A stretch of 7,450 nt of DNA, from the NCBI GenBank assembly GCA_964517215.1, contig CAZFBR010000177.1, positions 1 through 7,450 of the forward strand, written 5' to 3'. The stretch's first letter is position 1, and the number at the start of each line of letters is the position of its first letter. The position numbers were made by a program, and so were the translations under genes. Positions 5,948-7,450 of the stretch are shown piece after piece. The stretch comes from CAZFBR01 sp035353495 [NCBI: uncultured bacterium] (GTDB taxonomy: Bacteria; DAOPZR01). The notes under the pieces were generated by a model. That model worked only from the letters and a program-made list of their open reading frames with translations, was not told the origin of the DNA and ran no database searches.

Positions 5948-6985
5948 ATGCGGATATACCTGCTGATGCTCGCGGTGCTGCTGGCGGCGGTCCCGGCCGG
6001 GGCGGACGATGTGGGTGTGCGCGGCCCGGCGACGGTGGCGGCGGGCGACCTGAACGGTGACGGCAAGGCCGACCTGCTGCTGGTGGATCGTGACGGCCGC
6101 GGCTGGCTGGCCTTCCAGGCGGAGGCGGTTGACGGCTGGCCGCAGTACCAGCGGCCGATCCCGGTGCTGGCGGGCGGACGGGCGCTGGCGGTCTATGCCC
6201 CGGCCAGTCCGGCGCTGGTCGATCTCGACCGCGACGGCCTGACCGACCTGCTGTTCGCCGACGGCCAGGGCGTGGCGGTCTTCTGCCGCAATACCGGCAG
6301 TGCCCAGCGCCCGCAGTTCGCGCCGGCGACGCCGCTGGCGGTGACGGCGGCGGCGCTGGACGCGGCGCTGCCCGCGGTACGGTCGGCGGCAGTGCCCGCG
6401 GTGGCGGCAGCGAATACGGTGATCGTGCCGGCGGTGGTCCCGGCGATCAGCACCGGCACGCCCGCCGTGCGCGGCAGCGCGCCGGCAGCGGCGGCGGACA
6501 CGGCGTTTGTGGTGCCACCCCCGCCTACGGCCGCGCCGATCGTGCCGCCGGTGGCGCCGGTCATCACGCGCGCCGCCCTGCCCGCACCGCAGCCGACGGG
6601 GGTGACGATTGCCCTGCTGGATTTTAACAATGCCATGCATGACGAGGGGCTCGACTGGCTGCGCCAGGGCATGCCGGATGTGCTGCAACTTGCCATTCGC
6701 GAACTGCCCGGCTACACAGTGCTGGAACGCAGCCGGTTCAGCAATGTCGTGCTCGATCTGGAGAATATCGAGGCGGTATTCGCGGGCGTGCGCTACGCGA
6801 TCAAGGGCGATTACTGGCTGGAAGGCGACGATGTGGTCATTGAGGTCACGGTCGTGGATATGGTCGTGGCGGATATGGTCAAGAGCTTTACGCTGCGCGG
6901 CAGCCGGGGCAATATCAGCCCGCTGACGGAGCAGCTGGAAACGCAGGTCAAGGACTTTTTTTCAGCGGGCATCCCGGCGCGGTAG
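5948..6985 (+). CDS. Exported protein: FG-GAP-like repeats, linker, CsgG/TolB-like domain
   Basis: I do not recognise this 345-residue gene as a named family. Residues 1-19 form a signal peptide with likely cleavage at AGA|DD. Two calcium-binding-like repeats follow: GDLNGDGKADLLLVDRDG (33-50) and DLDRDGLTDLLF (92-103), the D-x-D/N-x-D-G-x-x-D pattern of FG-GAP/VCBS beta-propeller blades. Two units are too few for a whole propeller. Residues about 127-215 are an Ala/Pro/Val linker with repeated A-V-P-A-V and a PPPP run. From 219, VTIALLDFNN, then LDWLRQGMPDVLQLAIRELPGYTVLERSRF, then VRYAIKGDYWLEGDDVVIEVTVVD, resembles the CsgG/FlgO/TolB-N-like periplasmic domain found in outer-membrane secretion and surface proteins. 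There is no lipobox cysteine. The ATG at 5948 has GGGAGG (5936-5941) six bases upstream. It lies 12 bases after the aminotransferase and is probably in its operon. Domain calls are by eye. Confidence 0.75.
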   Translation: MRIYLLMLAVLLAAVPAGADDVGVRGPATVAAGDLNGDGKADLLLVDRDGRGWLAFQAEAVDGWPQYQRPIPVLAGGRALAVYAPASPALVDLDRDGLTDLLFADGQGVAVFCRNTGSAQRPQFAPATPLAVTAAALDAALPAVRSAAVPAVAAANTVIVPAVVPAISTGTPAVRGSAPAAAADTAFVVPPPPTAAPIVPPVAPVITRAALPAPQPTGVTIALLDFNNAMHDEGLDWLRQGMPDVLQLAIRELPGYTVLERSRFSNVVLDLENIEAVFAGVRYAIKGDYWLEGDDVVIEVTVVDMVVADMVKSFTLRGSRGNISPLTEQLETQVKDFFSAGIPAR

Positions 6986-6992
6986 CGCGCCG

Positions 6993-7015
6993 GCCGTCGC
7001 GGTTTTTCGCGCGGC
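6993..7015 (+). terminator. Hairpin with T-rich loop after the exported-protein gene
   Basis: GCCG and CGCG (6993-6996, 6998-7001) pair with CGCG and CGGC (7008-7011, 7012-7015) around a GTTTTT loop, with T6997 bulged. It begins seven bases after the stop codon. As in the thrB hairpin, the T run is in the loop and not after the stem, so it is a weak terminator candidate. Confidence 0.25.
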
Positions 7016-7030
7016 GGTGCGCGGCGCACC
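7016..7030 (+). other. Perfect 6-bp hairpin in the deoB leader
   Basis: GGTGCG (7016-7021) pairs with CGCACC (7025-7030) around CGG. It sits directly after the T-loop hairpin and is followed by no T tract. It may be part of a structured deoB leader, or only a product of the high GC content. Confidence 0.3.
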
Positions 7031-7081
7031 CGGCCGGCAGCGAACACAACAGACACGGACAATCGCGGCGGGGCAGTGCGG

Positions 7082-7104
7082 CCGCGGTTGCCGCGGGGAG
7101 AGGA
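7082..7104 (+). promoter_or_regulatory. deoB ribosome binding site with an abutting hairpin
   Basis: CCGCGG at 7082-7087 and again at 7091-7096, each its own reverse complement, can form a six-pair hairpin around TTG. The purine run that follows, GAGAGGA (7098-7104), is the ribosome binding site, eight bases before the deoB ATG. The stem ends at the edge of the site, so folding could affect ribosome access. No promoter was found in the 127-base gap before deoB. Confidence 0.4.
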
Positions 7105-7112
7105 ACAGCATC

Positions 7113-7450
7113 ATGGCTGAATTCAAACGCGGCATCATTCTCGTCATGGACAGTGTGGGCATCGGCGCGCTGCCGGATGCGGCCCAATACGGCGACACCG
7201 GTGCCGACACGCTGGGCGGCATCGCCCGGGGGGTCGGCCAGCTCGATCTGCCGAATTTCGCGGCGCTCGGACTCGGGCGGGCAAAACCGCTCCCCGGCCT
7301 CGAGGCGCGCGAGATCTGCGGCAGCTACGGGATCATGGACGAGGTCTCGCCCAACAAGGACACCACGGCCGGGCATTGGGAACTGGCCGGACTGACCCTC
7401 AACTACCACCTGCCGACCTATCCGCAGGGCTTCCCGCGCGAGGTGCTCGA
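7113..7450 (+). CDS. deoB: Phosphopentomutase, N-terminal part (runs off the window)
   Basis: The enzyme interconverts ribose 1-phosphate and ribose 5-phosphate, and the deoxyribose forms, in nucleoside breakdown. The first 112 residues are present with no stop. Motifs of the alkaline-phosphatase-like DeoB family are clear: RGIILVMDSVGIGALPDA, with metal ligand D13, then GDTGADTLGGIA (27-38), LPNFAALGLG, and SPNKDTTAGHWELAGL (79-94), where T85 is the expected phospho-acceptor threonine (numbering matches the Bacillus cereus enzyme). The ATG at 7113 has a good ribosome binding site at 7098-7104. The later metal-binding residues lie outside the window. It may be read from the upstream operon or have its own promoter in the 127-base gap; none is obvious. 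Confidence 0.95.
   Translation, partial: MAEFKRGIILVMDSVGIGALPDAAQYGDTGADTLGGIARGVGQLDLPNFAALGLGRAKPLPGLEAREICGSYGIMDEVSPNKDTTAGHWELAGLTLNYHLPTYPQGFPREVL

Noticed and set aside
4577-6688. A 703-codon open frame on the minus strand
   Set aside because: It lies opposite the aminotransferase and exported-protein genes, is extremely rich in Arg, His and Gln, and has no family motif. Long antisense frames are expected in GC-rich coding DNA.

Overview
The window reads as a compact stretch of a GC-rich bacterial chromosome. Seven coding regions and one tRNA all lie on the + strand. Third codon positions are dominated by G and C, gaps are short, and strong GGAG-type ribosome binding sites precede the downstream genes. 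The exported CsgG-like protein suggests a Gram-negative cell plan. The overall style would fit a PVC-type lineage such as Kiritimatiellota or Verrucomicrobiota, but this is a guess and no gene here proves it. No phage, insertion sequence, CRISPR array or defence system is visible.

Region 1 (1-2754) is an amino-acid biosynthesis block: the C-terminal end of an aspartate kinase, then (R)-citramalate synthase (cimA), then homoserine kinase (thrB), separated by 4 and 2 bases. Aspartate kinase and homoserine kinase belong to the aspartate-to-threonine pathway. CimA opens the pyruvate route to 2-oxobutyrate and isoleucine, so the block joins both sources of isoleucine carbon. The first 39 bases hold three in-frame TAG codons exactly 15 bases apart in the aspartate kinase frame, which is the strangest feature at this edge.

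Region 2 (2755-3208) has no large gene. It holds several GC-rich hairpins, one tiny reading frame behind a strong ribosome binding site, an inverted repeat, a near-consensus sigma70 promoter, a complete tRNA-Gly(GCC) with encoded CCA, and a good intrinsic terminator.

Region 3 (3209-4192) is a zinc-ribbon plus multi-spanning membrane protein of Yip1-like appearance. It begins 17 bases after the tRNA terminator.

Region 4 (4204-6985) starts with its own promoter. An Lrp/AsnC-type regulator overlaps a class I/II aminotransferase by four bases (ATGA). Twelve bases later comes an exported protein that appears to join FG-GAP-like calcium-binding repeats, an Ala/Pro/Val linker and a CsgG/TolB-like C-terminal domain. 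This last gene is the least ordinary one here.

Region 5 (6986-7450) is a hairpin-rich leader followed by the start of phosphopentomutase (deoB), which runs off the window.

I do not see a convincing undescribed system. The best leads are the fusion-like exported protein in the Lrp-aminotransferase operon, the amber cluster at the left edge, and the structured stretch between thrB and the tRNA.
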